64,000 nucleotides of DNA from Apodospora peruviana (Eukaryota > Ascomycota > Sordariomycetes > Sordariales > Lasiosphaeriaceae). A program made the position numbers and the translations under genes. Shown here in pieces: positions 22,941 through 34,921 of the stretch (positions are counted from its first letter, which is position 1; each line of letters opens with the position of its first letter). The stretch covers positions 992,001 to 1,056,000 of the forward strand of contig JAUEDM010000001.1 of assembly GCA_033439685.1 (NCBI GenBank), in the 5' to 3' direction. The notes below the pieces were generated by a model. The model was not told where the DNA came from. It saw nothing but the letters and a program-made list of their open reading frames with translations, and made no database searches.

Positions 22941-24131
22941 ATGGAGTCAGTTTCCCAGCCCGGCAGTCGTCGCCATCCCCAGATCGTCGCAACAACAGCA
23001 GCAGCTTCCCCCGTCGTCGCCGCTACTATCCCTGCTGCTACGGCCACAGCAGCAGCTGCTGCTGCTACAATGGAGCTTGTCAAGAAGCCCAGGACAGCCG
23101 TTATGGAGTCCCTCGAGGACATTGCCTACGGTTCTGTGCGTTATCCTGTAAACCTAACTTGCATCTGTCTTTGTCTCGTTCCTAACCATCTCTCTCGGTC
23201 AAACGTTCAGATCGCCGGCGTCGTAGGCAAATACATCGAGTACCCCTTTGACACCGTCAAGGTCCGCCTCCAGTCCCAGCCCGACCACCTCCCACTCCGG
23301 TACAAGGGCCCGCTCGACTGCTTCCGCCAATCCATCCGCGCCGACGGGTTCCTGGGCCTATACCGCGGCATCAGCGCGCCGTTGGTCGGTGCGGCCCTTG
23401 AGACGAGCAGCCTCTTCTTCTTTGAGCGCATCGGCCGCGAGGCCGTCTACTCGTCGGGCCATACGCCGCGGGACCAGGCGCTCTCGCTGCCCGCGCTATG
23501 GTTCACGGGCGCCTTCTCGGGCGCCTTCACATCTTTTATTCTTACGCCCATCGAGCTGGTCAAGTGCAAGATCCAGGTTCCGGAGACGCCGGCCGCCGGA
23601 AAAGGTGCTGCTGCTCCGCCACCGTTGCGGCCAATACCCGTGATCAAGGACATCTTTCGCCACGAGGGGCTGATGGGCTTCTGGCACGGGCAGATGGGCA
23701 CGCTGATTCGCGAGGCCGGCGGCTGCGCGGCGTGGTTCGGGTTCAAGGAGACGACGACGAAGCTCCTGAGGGACTGGAACGAGACTCGGTGGGCGGCGAC
23801 CATGAAGCCTGCCGAGCTGGAGATTGTGCTCGCGGAGCCGCTGCCGCTGTGGCAGCAGGCCGTGGCGGGTGCGTCGGCGGGAATGTCGTACAATTTCTTG
23901 TTCTTCCCCGCCGACACGGTCAAGTCGCGCATGCAGACGAGCCCGATCGGCGGTGACGGGACCGGCGCCGCCAAGAGGAGCTTCGGGGCCGAGACGGCCG
24001 CGCTTTGGCGGCAGGCTGGAATCAAGGGGTTCTATAGGGGCTGCGGGGTGACGGTGCTGCGGTCGGCGCCGAGCTCGGCGTTTATCTTTATGGTGTTTGA
24101 TGGGCTGAAGAAGTACTTTCCTATGCAATAG
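22941..24131 (+). CDS. mitochondrial carrier, ornithine/arginine transporter type (ORT1 / ARG-13 like)
   Basis: This is an inner-membrane exchanger of the SLC25 family; closest recalled relatives are yeast Ort1 and Neurospora ARG-13, which export ornithine for arginine synthesis. Exons 22941-23135 and 23211-24131 give 371 residues; the join restores AYGS/IAGVVGKYIEYPFDTVKVRL. The three signature motifs are PFDTVKVRLQ, PIELVKCKIQ and PADTVKSRMQ, one per repeat, and the ornithine-carrier-like GLYRGISAPLVGAALE and FWHGQMGTLIREAGG are present. The first 43 residues (Ser/Pro/Ala-rich) precede a second ATG in MELVKKPRTAVMESL; the protein may start there. The intron is 75 nt and stop-free, so retention would insert 25 residues into the first helix region. 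Confidence 0.9.
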   Translation: MESVSQPGSRRHPQIVATTAAASPVVAATIPAATATAAAAAATMELVKKPRTAVMESLEDIAYGSVRYPVNLTCICLCLVPNHLSRSNVQIAGVVGKYIEYPFDTVKVRLQSQPDHLPLRYKGPLDCFRQSIRADGFLGLYRGISAPLVGAALETSSLFFFERIGREAVYSSGHTPRDQALSLPALWFTGAFSGAFTSFILTPIELVKCKIQVPETPAAGKGAAAPPPLRPIPVIKDIFRHEGLMGFWHGQMGTLIREAGGCAAWFGFKETTTKLLRDWNETRWAATMKPAELEIVLAEPLPLWQQAVAGASAGMSYNFLFFPADTVKSRMQTSPIGGDGTGAAKRSFGAETAALWRQAGIKGFYRGCGVTVLRSAPSSAFIFMVFDGLKKYFPMQ

Positions 24132-25026
24132 CTTGCCTTTTACCTTACAGGTATGTGCCTAGAGAGGAGAAAGTGGTTGGAGAGAGAGTCGTGGATTTGC
24201 ATGGCGTTATATTGTGGGACATTTACACACATTACATTACAGCATTGCATTTAAATGGTGGATATTCACTTCTTCTCTTGGTGGATGATGATGTATCTCA
24301 TGACAGGGAGGCCGGACAAGCGAAAAGTACCAATCTCAAAAGCGAAAGGGGGTTAGATGTGGTCTGAAGATCTAGCGGATGGATAGACAGGTTGCGTTGG
24401 TTCTGTTTGGGTGGTTTTCTGTTCTTTATCGTGGGCATTTGCATACTACCTTAGATATTGATACCTTTTTTTTCTCTCCTCTGTTCCATCTCAGGCCTGA
24501 TCTCCTTCCTCAAGGACCGGAGGTGAGTGTCAGTTCGCATCTCATGTTTTGGTGAGGATTTAATGCGTTGGAAGATTGAGATCGCGTTCCGCTCACTTGT
24601 CCATGGTTTCCTGTCTTGGATGAGATCGCCCTTAAGACGGCCTTACGAACGTTCACTTCACCACTCACGGTGTTCTCATCCGTCCTCCTCCCCTCAGGTC
24701 CTTCCTCCTTGGTTACTCTCGGATGAGAGTCCAGTGGAACCCGAATCTTGGTCACGAGCCTGCCTAGTATTCATCCCGTCTCCGTCCTCCACGAGGAAGG
24801 AGCGGACATCAAGGTCCTCACTCACCTCCTGCCCTCACCCGATAACTCAGTCTCCTTATCTCTTTCTTTTCATCGAATCGAAATCAACCAGACCACGCGT
24901 CAGTCACCTAGCAAATCAACCTAAGCACCTACCTGACCCATGACACCCACTCCATCTTACCTACGCAGACGACCGAAAACGTAATTTCAAAAAGAGTACT
25001 TCAGGATCGAAAAGAGATTAGGAGGA
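24132..25026. other. intergenic spacer
   Basis: This 895-bp spacer holds the 3' UTR of the carrier gene and AT/CT-rich sequence. I recognise no gene or RNA. Confidence 0.6.
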
Positions 25027-26050
25027 ATGTGCTCAGGTACCACAACCATCCGCTTCGCAGGCTGCGGCCACGCGCGCACCACCCTCAACCGCTGCATATG
25101 CGCCTGCCAGTCCTGGGTCACGTTCGGCCACCACCAGAAGACCGACGGCGACTGTCCGCGCTGCTCTTTCCGCCACTTTCGTCGTCAACTCCGTCATCGT
25201 CGACGACGTGGTGTCAGCCATCATCACCGTGATCAAGAAGAAGAGGAGGAGAACTTACTCGAGGTAGGTTCATTTCCCCGGGCCGGATGATATATATTCA
25301 GAAACTCCTCCAAATGGGATTACCGGTCACCTGGGCAAGCCCCACCCCTTATGGCATTTGCTTTTGCGTCGTCTTGCTTGCCCCCGCGCGAGAGTCCTCT
25401 TGGGATGAACAAGGCGAAGATGGGCTGGAGTCCAGCCTTCACAGACACCCCATTGTTGGCGTTAGCGGAACCTCCTCCCTAGAAAGGGAGAAGCTGGAAC
25501 TGCATGCTGCAGACCGGGCCCGAAAGTAACCATCATTCATCACTTGTGGCCCTACCTAGGGCATGAAGGTCATCAGTGGCAGGTAGCAGGGCTCTGGATA
25601 TCAATGGCATACTTATCATCCTCCTCACGAGTTTTGGTCTTGCTTAGTTTCGGCTCTGTTTGTCGTTCTGATGGACTGATCTAGGTCTCCCGGCAAGCCA
25701 CCAGTTGTCTTCTCATCCAGGCAGAACAACGAAGTCAGGAAGAAGAGGTAGAAAATCCGCTGAACCACCAACAACAACCTGAGACAACTACAGCCTTCTA
25801 CAAGACGGAGGAGGACAGCTCGGGAGTTCAGCATCACAAAACGACAAAACAGGCAACATCAGCAGTAGCATGGAAACGATGGGCGAAGCCGACGCCAGGA
25901 GGGTTTAGATCTGGTCTTGCGGCGACCCTGAGCAACGTTGGCGTCGCGGCAGTGGTTGCCTGTGCGCCTCTATACGGTGTTCCTGTTGTTCCCTTTGGAC
26001 CTGGTGGTGGAACCGCCTGGCCGCGAGACGGGTACTGTTTCTTGGGTTGA
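25027..26050 (+). CDS. candidate two-exon hypothetical protein with Cys/His-rich N-terminus
   Basis: I recognise no named family. Exon 1 (25027-25263) starts MCSGTTTIRFAGCGHARTTL and continues with CICACQSW and DCPRCSFRHF, so eight Cys plus His residues lie in the first 50. It ends at a good donor, GAG/GTAGGT. A second open block of 121 codons begins right after a CTAG acceptor (25685) in the matching phase and stops at 26050; it has no ATG of its own. It encodes a Gln/Glu-rich part, then WKRWAKPTPGGF, then a hydrophobic VGVAAVVACAPLYGVPVVPF segment. The 421-nt intron is longer than others here. Small fungal proteins beginning MC…CGH are common, which supports exon 1. An overlapping minus-strand frame (26103-25834) is the alternative for the second block. 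Confidence 0.4.
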
Positions 26051-29000
26051 GAATCTGATCCAGAAAGAAGGGCGTTAGGATGGCAACTGACTGAGAAAGA
26101 CATGTTTTTATTTATGTCGCTAAGGTCTTGCTTGCTCTGGCTACATTCACTACCGGGGATCGATTGAACGGATGGTGTGTACGGGGAACGAGAGGAAAAG
26201 TTCTTCGGGAACTTCCTGGAAAGATGTCACGGATGATCTCTTTCATGCGCTGGCTGATAGGAAGTTGATGGAAATACCCCCAGCGTGGAAGGATCGAAAT
26301 AGTAGTGGGAAAGAGACGTGGACAGATAAGGTACAATAAGAGTGGAAACTAATCTATGGAGTAAGAAATGAGATATATACCCAGGACAAATTACTTGGAC
26401 TGAAGTTGAAAGAAGGGGTAGAATGACACAAATCTGGTGTCTTTCCATATAATGTATAGTACATTTTAGTTGCTCCATTTTTCCTTTATAGCAGCTGGTT
26501 CAAGGCAGAGAATTTCAGTCATACGGCGTTCTCCTCTATCGTTTTCCCTCGGAATGGAAACAACGGTGACTGGCAAGGCTGTCTCACTTATACATTGACT
26601 TACCGTAAACAATACACCTGATGAATGGAAGCTTACTCTGACGGCTTGAGGCAAACTTCTTGAGTTCAACATGTGATATATGGTATCTCAAGGCCGGTCG
26701 AGCTTTTTTATCAAGGACTTCTAAACCCTTAAACATCTATTTCAGCAGCTTCGATAAGTATGCAAGAGCGTTCATTTCAGTTTCTCGTATATTTACGAGC
26801 TTCTACCACTGCAGGTGGGCTATCAACCGTGGAATAATGTACGTTCCCTTGTGTCGCCTCTCTTCGTCGTCCTTAACATCCTAGCACGGAATATTACTCA
26901 CGAGATAATCTTTATTTGCCATAGACGACCAAGCTTTCTGCGTCAGTGGAGTCTACCCGGGCAGAGCGTCGCCAGTGAACTGGGTAGGTTTGACGATATT
27001 TCTTTCAACATGAACATAGGTACGTACCAAGGTCAGCGCCAACTCTCTGGCGCCACATATGTCCGCTTTGTTCTCCTTTGACTTATCTCGGTCAAGGATG
27101 GTTAACAAAGTTCAAGGGTTCTGGAAATTGAACAGCGGCGGTAGAAACAATTCTCTCACAGATGTGGCTAACGTAAATAGACACCTCTGTTACCTAGACA
27201 AACATTACCTTTGGGTTTACATGCATTTCATCCCCAAGGTGCCTTCCGTGAAGAAAAAGGGGCTGGCCAGGTCAAGTCAGTCAACGCAGGACTTTCTGAA
27301 CGCATGTAAGCCTTGGCATCTATAAGACATCCTGTCTATCCAAACCATCTTACATACGGATTTAACGGTTCACTACCACATTTCCGAAAAAGACCGGGTT
27401 TTCTCCTGATCATGATCCCAGCCGGTCTCTTCGTGCGGCCAAAATCCGGAGAAGCAGAAGTCTTTCCTCGGACTTTTCGACCCCTTCCACACACAGCAAG
27501 CATCATCGGCTTACAGGTCCCTCCGACCGCCTCATGACTGACTCGCCCCTCGTTTCGAGTTGGAAGAAACATGAATGTACTGATAAGTTGAAGTGAGAAA
27601 AATAGTTTCATTGCGCCTGGATACATACAATCTCTACCCCTTGCAGTGGTAAAAGAGAGCAAAAAGTCAAGAGACAAAAATAAAGCAAGGATGAGGTTCT
27701 TGGCATAAGCTACTGCCCGGGGGCTTTAGCCACCGCCAGGAGATACATGACTTTTGATTCCAGAAGCTTGTTGGAATCCCTGGACAAGATGAACAGAAAT
27801 ATCTTTGATAATGATCTCGGTTTCAGGCAGTGGGTGATGGAGCTTTTCTACATCCCTGGTCTGCTCACATGTCGTACAATCCAAACGTTTTACCTTTGGT
27901 AGGCACGCAGACGCCTTTTGATCTTGTTTTGTCTCTCCCTATTTGTTGTTTCCCCGTCAAACCCGTGACTGTCAGACGGCTCTATGCAAGGATGACAGGT
28001 TTATATTGAATGTGGGTACCACATGTGCAGGAACTTGTGTTTCTTGTTATTTACAACGTATCCTCTGTTTATTTTTGTGTGTTTGTTTCGTGTTGTTGTT
28101 TGTTGTGGGGGTGATACTTCTCTGCCGTGCGCATCGTAAACATACGTGCTGTGAAGAGACGTAATTGCAAGCGGCGTGGACTTCTATTTACTAACTCTCG
28201 GTTGTAGCGAATAAAGGGGTATGTGGAACAGCTACCATGACAGGAAAAGGTGTTTCCGAAATATTATTTTGTAATGTTCTGCTCACACAAGCAGGTACAC
28301 AAATAACTTGAGATGTACTTGCCATCCCCCTTATAGACATTGCGCTCTCCGACACTGACGAAACTTTCTTGATGTCTTCTCGCTCCTTACTGGAAGCAAG
28401 TGGTTCGACAAGTATTGCACGTGTCTCTGTACCAAACACACAGTGAGAATCTTCCGGACACCGGCAACTCTACAACTACCGATTCACACATATACCCGCA
28501 TATACGGAGTTGGCGATACTGTAGTCGTGAAATAAAGCCTGTTATGTCAATGCAACCTTTCTTAGGTGTGAGCAGACGGCGAAGCGTGTGTGCAGCCAAG
28601 GATGGACAAAAGGGGTCAAGAAAAGCCAGCCAGTTCGTTCCGAGTTCCCTGAGCCGTCGTCCACTGCGAGATATGCGCTCTCTCGCCATCGAAGATGCAC
28701 ACACATTCATCTGACCACGTGTGATGACAAGGCTACATATACTCTACGAGAAGGTAGGTAACTGCTCAGCCCATAGGTGGGCAACAAATCCCTTTGCCCA
28801 TACTCTTGTTCCTCAGTTGGCCAGCATCAACATCGAATGATCACGTACAGCGTTCGCAACATCAACAAGTCTATCATCACCAACAACTACTATAGTCAGA
28901 CTGTTGTTCATGCTCTGTCTCCCGCATTAACAAACCTAGGTATCTGAAAGCATCGACAGAAACTTATTTCTATCTATAACCTCGCCAATCTCGTAGAAAC

Positions 29001-32000
29001 TATCAAAAACCTACCTCACCAACCACCCAACCCATGTAGACATCAATCAACTGTCATGCCCATGACCGACACACATCAACGTCGTGTCATGGACAAATCT
29101 TCAAAAAATAGAAAAGAGAAAAGGTTTCGAACTAAGATGCATAAACAACTGGTTAAGTTCGGGTCCAGAACCAGGCTTCGTTTCTAGAACTGTACTTTAC
29201 GCTGCCTGTTGTATGGTACACTACACACTCATATATAAATACACCATCAATCAACCTCGTGCGTGCATCATCATATGCGTGTGTGGGTGTGGGTGCATGT
29301 GTGGCGGCTTATACCTACCTCCACAGTCAAGACGGGGAGGGAGGCAAGCCTAAGGCACGACAATAGGCGGTCAATGCAAGACCGAGCCATCAACCAGAAA
29401 GCCAGCCAAGCCAGAGAGAGGACTTTCATGCTCTTGTAGATCGTCTCTTCCAGCCTTCTTTCCCACGAGGCAAACATGAAGAGTCCATCTTGGTCCGTCC
29501 CAAGCCCAGCCCAGCCCGACCAGCCTGGCATGGCCGACCAGCCGAGGAGGACACCCATCGTCGTCGCCTCTCGCCCCCAAACTCAAGCAGACTGAATGTT
29601 TCAAACCCCGCTCAAAAAGCCAAGAAAACAGACCCTCATCCTGTCGGAATTGGTGATTCCCGCAGTTTCCGTGTTTCCGTTGGTGTGGTGGTTGTGGTGG
29701 CTTGTCCACTGATAGAGGCAACGCAGCGCGCAGGCTGGCTGGCCTTGCTCGGGCAGGAATCCCCCCGGGCTGTCGTGCCACTACATAGGCTTTCAGCTTT
29801 AATTCTTCGGCCATACTATTATCTGGGAGAAACCAAACCCCGAGAAAGAGCTGGAGGACGACCACAAGGCTGTGTGTTTCAGCTCAGTAGGCTGAATTTT
29901 CTAGAACCCTACGGCCTTCGTTTTGTTTCAAAGCAAGACTTTGTTATACCATGCGTTGACCATGACTGAACAGCGCTCTTCTCGGGCCGCTATATCCCGA
30001 GAGAGTGCTGCTGCCGTCGTGGTCGAAGTGTTCTGCCGTCGAGTGAGACAAACAGACACGGCAGCTTCCTACGGCTACAAAAGCTAGCCCAAGCCGTGAT
30101 ACAGCGTGGATTGCGTGCTCTACTCCGCGGCTGGATGTGTAATACCTGGCTCGTACATTTTCGTGTCCATTTTCGTCCTCCTATTTTCTTTTGCTCGGGT
30201 GCCAGTGAGGCAAGTTATAGGGTCCGTTCTGCGACCTCACCACCAGTCGGCGAGCTTCGCAGCGAATCCGGACGATGTCATGACAATACTCTTGGATTGC
30301 CGTCCGAGCTCACAAACCTCATACCGGATGGTCCATGCTTCTGTCGTTGTTGCAGGTGAATGGGCATGCTTGTCTGGAGTAGATGGACACAGTGACGATG
30401 CCCTTGCAACACAGATCGCGTCCTGCAAGACCATCCGCTACTTTCCGTCGGCGTAGTGTGACGGGAAGGGTGTGGGAGTCTCCCCTTGGGCCCTCTCCAT
30501 ACCATGAAGACGGGACGAACAACCACAGAACTCCCAGCGTAGTCAGCCATTACATACGAGATAGCCAGATTTGGAAAGGCAGAAAGAAGAGCGGGAAGAG
30601 AGGACGGCTAGACTGCTGTGATAGGAAGCCATGTCGACTGCTTTAGTATTATAATTAGTACCACTGGTAGGACAGAGGCAGCAGAGGGTGGGATGATGGG
30701 CAGATAATTGCAGATGCCGAGCCGTTTAGGCCAGTGGAAAGGCATTCTGGGATTCCACGAGGCCCGACCGGGATTCTCCAGAGTGGTGGCGGTGGTGGTC
30801 CCGGAGGCGGAGGATGGTTGCACTGAACCGAACCGAGCAGAGCAGGAGGATGAACGAGTGAGCTCGTCACAATCGATAGAGCAAAAAGATACGCCGCCGA
30901 CAGGCCGAGGAGACTCGTCGGTGGGCTAAAAATACCAAAAGGGCGGGTTGGCGGGTTAAATCTTGGGATGCCCAATGCGGTGATCATGCATGGCAGCGAG
31001 CTCGCTTCCGAGATTTTGCCCATTATGAATAATACAGCGTAGGCTTGTGTGACCCAGGAACGGTATTCGTACGAACTGGTGCTGTATGCACGCACTTTAC
31101 ACGCCTCGTTCTCCGCCTTCATCCATATTGACCGACAGTCGCCCATCAGCGTTGGATATTGGCAGAAATATATCGGTCAGACGAACCACTTTTCCCCTTT
31201 ATTGCCGTGGTTTTTGGAGATCATCGTTATCAGTCCGAGGCTCCGGGTCATCCGGCAGTCGCCTCTGAGTTGATAGACGCAAGGCAGTTTTGCTCGGAGT
31301 AATAAGGCAGGGTGATTTTGGAATTTATAGGGCTTACACCCGTGACACCGTATCGTGGTCCCTGAGGGAAAAGGGCCTGCGCATACGGATACAGTGCTGA
31401 TGATTTCCGCCACGATGTCTTGCTTGGGTTGGGCTCGGAGGTAACACAGTCGACCCCGCACTCCTCGGCTCGGGAGGCGTCTTAATCGCTATCCCCTCGC
31501 ACAGCACTCACTGCAGGTGAGAGAGAAATTCTGTCATGCCCTGGCGCCACGAGGATGGCACGGATGAGGGGGCAAGACGAAGGATTATTACTCCGTTGAC
31601 GATCTCGGGATCCTGCCCGGTCTGGCGGCGGGGGTGAAATGTATGCCATTTTGGCTCGTGATGTTCGCTACGGTGCTGGTTCTGGTGTATTTCTGGCGAT
31701 TTGCATGTTGTGCGTGTCGCCCTGGGCCGGGGATATTTTTCTTCAGTCAGACCCGTCCAAGGCGGAGAATTGATGGCATGGACGAAGAGAGCGGCGAGGA
31801 CTTGGGAAGGTGCTGTGGTGGCATGGCTTTTACCGCCCACTCATGCACGTCCGGCAGCTTGATCACGGCACAACAGCTGCTGATTGGCTGTGTGTTTTGG
31901 TTTGAACAGGGACCGCACAGATGCACGGCCTATCAGGACGATCATCGGGGACAGGGGTGGCAGGAGATGGCAGATGGCTGGCTGGCAGGGGCCGCTTGGA

Positions 32001-33314
32001 GAAAAGAGCGGATTCCCAGCAGGGATCCACCCGATCAGGTCCCGCGCACACCTACTCGAGCCACTTGTGAGTGAGGTTCTTTTTGGCATTGCCGCCCGCC
32101 GTCCAACCACAGGCCGTCGTTTCCCTCCTTCGCACTCCCTCTGCCATCGGATTCGACGGGACGACCGCCAACCTCTGCTGGTAAAAGCCAAAAGGGCACT
32201 TCACCCATGAGCCGCCCTCGTCCAATAGATGCCGCGCACTTGCATATGCAGTCCCGGGCTGCAACGGCCTGGGCGCCAAGTCCCTTTGAACGATTGAACC
32301 AGACGGACAGGACGGTCCAGAACCAGAGCCCAGCGAAAAGAACCATGGCTGTCTCTCCCCCCGCCCGCCCACGGACGATGTTGGTGAGAGAAGCATACAT
32401 GCCCAAAGGCCAAGAGGTGATATCGAGCTGGTTCTGTGTAGGAGTGTGCGCTGAGCTGCAGTAGTATACGTACCGTACCCTATGGAGAGGCTTGGGTTAT
32501 ACTCAAGTCGAGTCCAACCCCTCCCACATACACGGGCACTTTGGGGCCGTGTCGTTCTGGAATATCACTTCTTCTGGGCCCCCTCACCTGTTGCTGTTGC
32601 TTTTCCTCTCGTCGTCTCCCTCGTCCCCGTTCCTCACGCAGTATCGTATCCATCCGCGGAAGAAACTCGACGCAGGAACAGGAATCACAAGAGCGCGCTC
32701 TATCGCGTTCCAGTCCCAGGTCCCAACTTCTCTAACCGACTTTGCACCACTGAGCTGGTCGCTCTCTGGGCCGCGACCGGAACACTAGCAGTCCACGGTG
32801 CCACTCCGTCACTCCGTGGGCGTCTATTTCCATCACGAGTCGCCGGTCTTTATTGGCACTTCGACCTCTGGCCCTATCAGCGTGCCCATCGCCGGGCAGC
32901 TTTCCCACCCCTGCCCACTGTATGTCTTCCTATTGCTCCCCTTCCTCAGACCACGCACTCACCCACCACAGATCCCATGCAGCGGCGAGGTCGTGTCTCT
33001 TTGTATTAGTCCCGTAGACAGCGGCTATTCAAAACCACCTCATCCCCCACGGCGTCTCCTCCTCGTCCTCTTCCTACTCTTTCGGCAGCTGGACTCTCAT
33101 ATCACCATCCCTTCCCTAGGTTTTCATTCTGCTCAAGAGCTTGCAGAGGCTGCTTTCCCGTGCCGCATCGTACATAACCACACCTCAGTCTGGTTGCGTG
33201 CTCCTCTGCCTTGCATAGCCGTATAACAACCCACCCCGAAGACTGGTTTCTTCCTTTGTCTCATTGTCGTCATCGTCTATATACGTAACAAAGAAAACAT
33301 TCAACGTCGTCGCC
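26051..33314. other. 7.3-kb gene-poor region
   Basis: This is the longest stretch without a supportable gene in the window. Open frames are short (mostly below 115 codons), overlap in several frames and lack domains. Sequence from about 26.1 to 29.3 kb is AT-richer; a GT-rich run lies at 29278-29306; 32.5-33.3 kb is CT-rich like a fungal promoter/leader and probably belongs to the MARVEL-like gene. I see no inverted terminal repeats, reverse transcriptase or transposase remnants, and no clear RIP-type TA-rich decay. It may hold non-coding transcripts or small split genes I cannot detect. Confidence 0.5.
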
Positions 33315-34921
33315 ATGGCCATCAACGACGAGAAGAAGCGGCCACTCGCTCTGAACCTGTCACCGGTTCGGACCATGTCAGCCAGCTCCGCGTCTTCATC
33401 TGATAGCTCATCCACCTCATCGTCACTCGCAAAACCCCCAAGGACGCCGCGGTTTGCCGAAGCGACCGCAGTTCACTCACCCATCGAACCCCGAGCGATG
33501 CCGTTCTCCGAGAAGTCCCATGTTGCTCAGGCCCAGCCGGGAGATGTTGGCTTTGGTTATATTGGCAACAACAGGGAATCCGTCGGCATGCCCATGACGC
33601 CAAGGTCGCCCCTGAAGAGTGCCATGAAGGTACCAGGCACCCCGGGACGGGGCTTGACGAACCCGCTTAGCCCGACTTTCAGAGAGGAGGAGGCTCTCGA
33701 GAAGAAGGAGAAGTCGACGGAGAAGGACCAGGCCAGAGATCTGGTAAGTCGCTGAAAGGGAAACCGCCGCTGAGAACGTGTGACTAACAACCCGACAGAA
33801 AATCAAGACTCGAGTGCGGATGGCCAAGTTCGCCCTGCGTGGTGTAAACTTCAGCTGCAGTCTCATTATCCTGGCCATGATCTCGTCGTCTTTCGCCATC
33901 TTCAACGCCACCCGGTCTCTTCCCGCTATGAACGGTCTTCCCGCCTGGGCTGACAACACCAACTCGTGGCCCCAGAAGGTTGTCCTCGCTTGCTCCGGTG
34001 TCTCGCTTCTCATCTGTGTCGTGGTCTTCATTGGATACTGCCGTGGCGGTCACCAGCGTGCGGAGAAGGTCGGTGTGTACTATACCCTCTTCGCCGTTGG
34101 GTGGTTCATTTTCAGCATGGTCATGTGGGCGGCGGCTGCCGGTATCCTCCAGTCGAGCCGAAACAACAGCGGTAACAAGGACATGTGGGGTTGGGCCTGT
34201 GTTGAAAACAAACGCGCCGAGCTTTTCGGCGACAAGGTTGACTACGCATTGGTTTGCCGGCTGCAAGTAAGCTACTCCCGACTTCCTTACCTGTTGAGGA
34301 AACTTGACACTAACTTTATTGTCACAGAACTGGTCTCTGATTTGCATCATCATCGAGCTGGTTGTCGAAATCATCAGCATCATTCTCTACAGTATCGTCT
34401 TCTACCGCTATTGGTCGAAGCGGAAGCTGCATAAGTCGATGGATATGCGCGACAAGGCTCGATCCGATCTGTATCTCGCTCAGCTGCGCACCCAGTCCGC
34501 TCCCAACACGCCTGGCTTTGGTCCCAAGTCTCCTGCCTTCTCGCAGTACGCCCTCTCGCCTCGCTTCGCGCCAGCGCAATATCAGAACCTGGGCGACATC
34601 GAGGAGGGTCAATCGCCGTTCACTCCCGGCGGAAAACGCCTTGTTATTCCCGAGTCCTCGTTCACGCCCAAGCAGCAGAGCTTCAAGCTGCAGCCGGCAC
34701 CCATGAAAGCCAACCCAGCCACACCAGCATCACCAAAGAGCCCATTGACGCTACCAAACATGCCTCTACCGACAGCGCAACCCACACCGAAGGTCAACGA
34801 CCACGCACCTGTGGCCGCAGGGGAGCAGCAGTACGAGTCGGTACCGATACCCGGTGCCTACGCGGGACAAGCCATCAAGAGCCCGCCACCTACCCAGACT
34901 AGCTTTGGCTTCCAAAGGTAG
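33315..34921 (+). CDS. four-TM MARVEL-like membrane protein, conserved in filamentous fungi
   Basis: Exons 33315-33743, 33799-34266 and 34328-34921 give 496 residues; all joins are clean (DL/KIKTR, RLQ/NWSL). The start has a good context (GTCGCCATGG). Residues 1-145 are cytosolic, Ser/Pro-rich and probably phosphorylated (SPVRTMSASSASSSDSSSTS, several TPRSP/SP sites). Four hydrophobic helices follow: NFSCSLIILAMISSSFAIF, VVLACSGVSLLICVVVFI, YTLFAVGWFIFSMVMWAA and CIIIELVVEIISIILYSIVF. This spacing is that of MARVEL/tetraspan proteins. The 185-residue tail is Pro/Ser/Thr-rich with repeated TP/SP sites. No catalytic motif is present; a plasma-membrane or vesicle scaffold role is only a guess. 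Confidence 0.85.

Noticed and set aside
22634..23122. Minus-strand and alternative plus frames around the carrier leader
   Set aside because: They overlap the carrier start in other frames and have low-complexity composition.
31634..33009. Several 100-175-codon frames upstream of the MARVEL-like gene
   Set aside because: They overlap in multiple frames of CT-rich sequence, with no conserved features; more likely promoter and leader.
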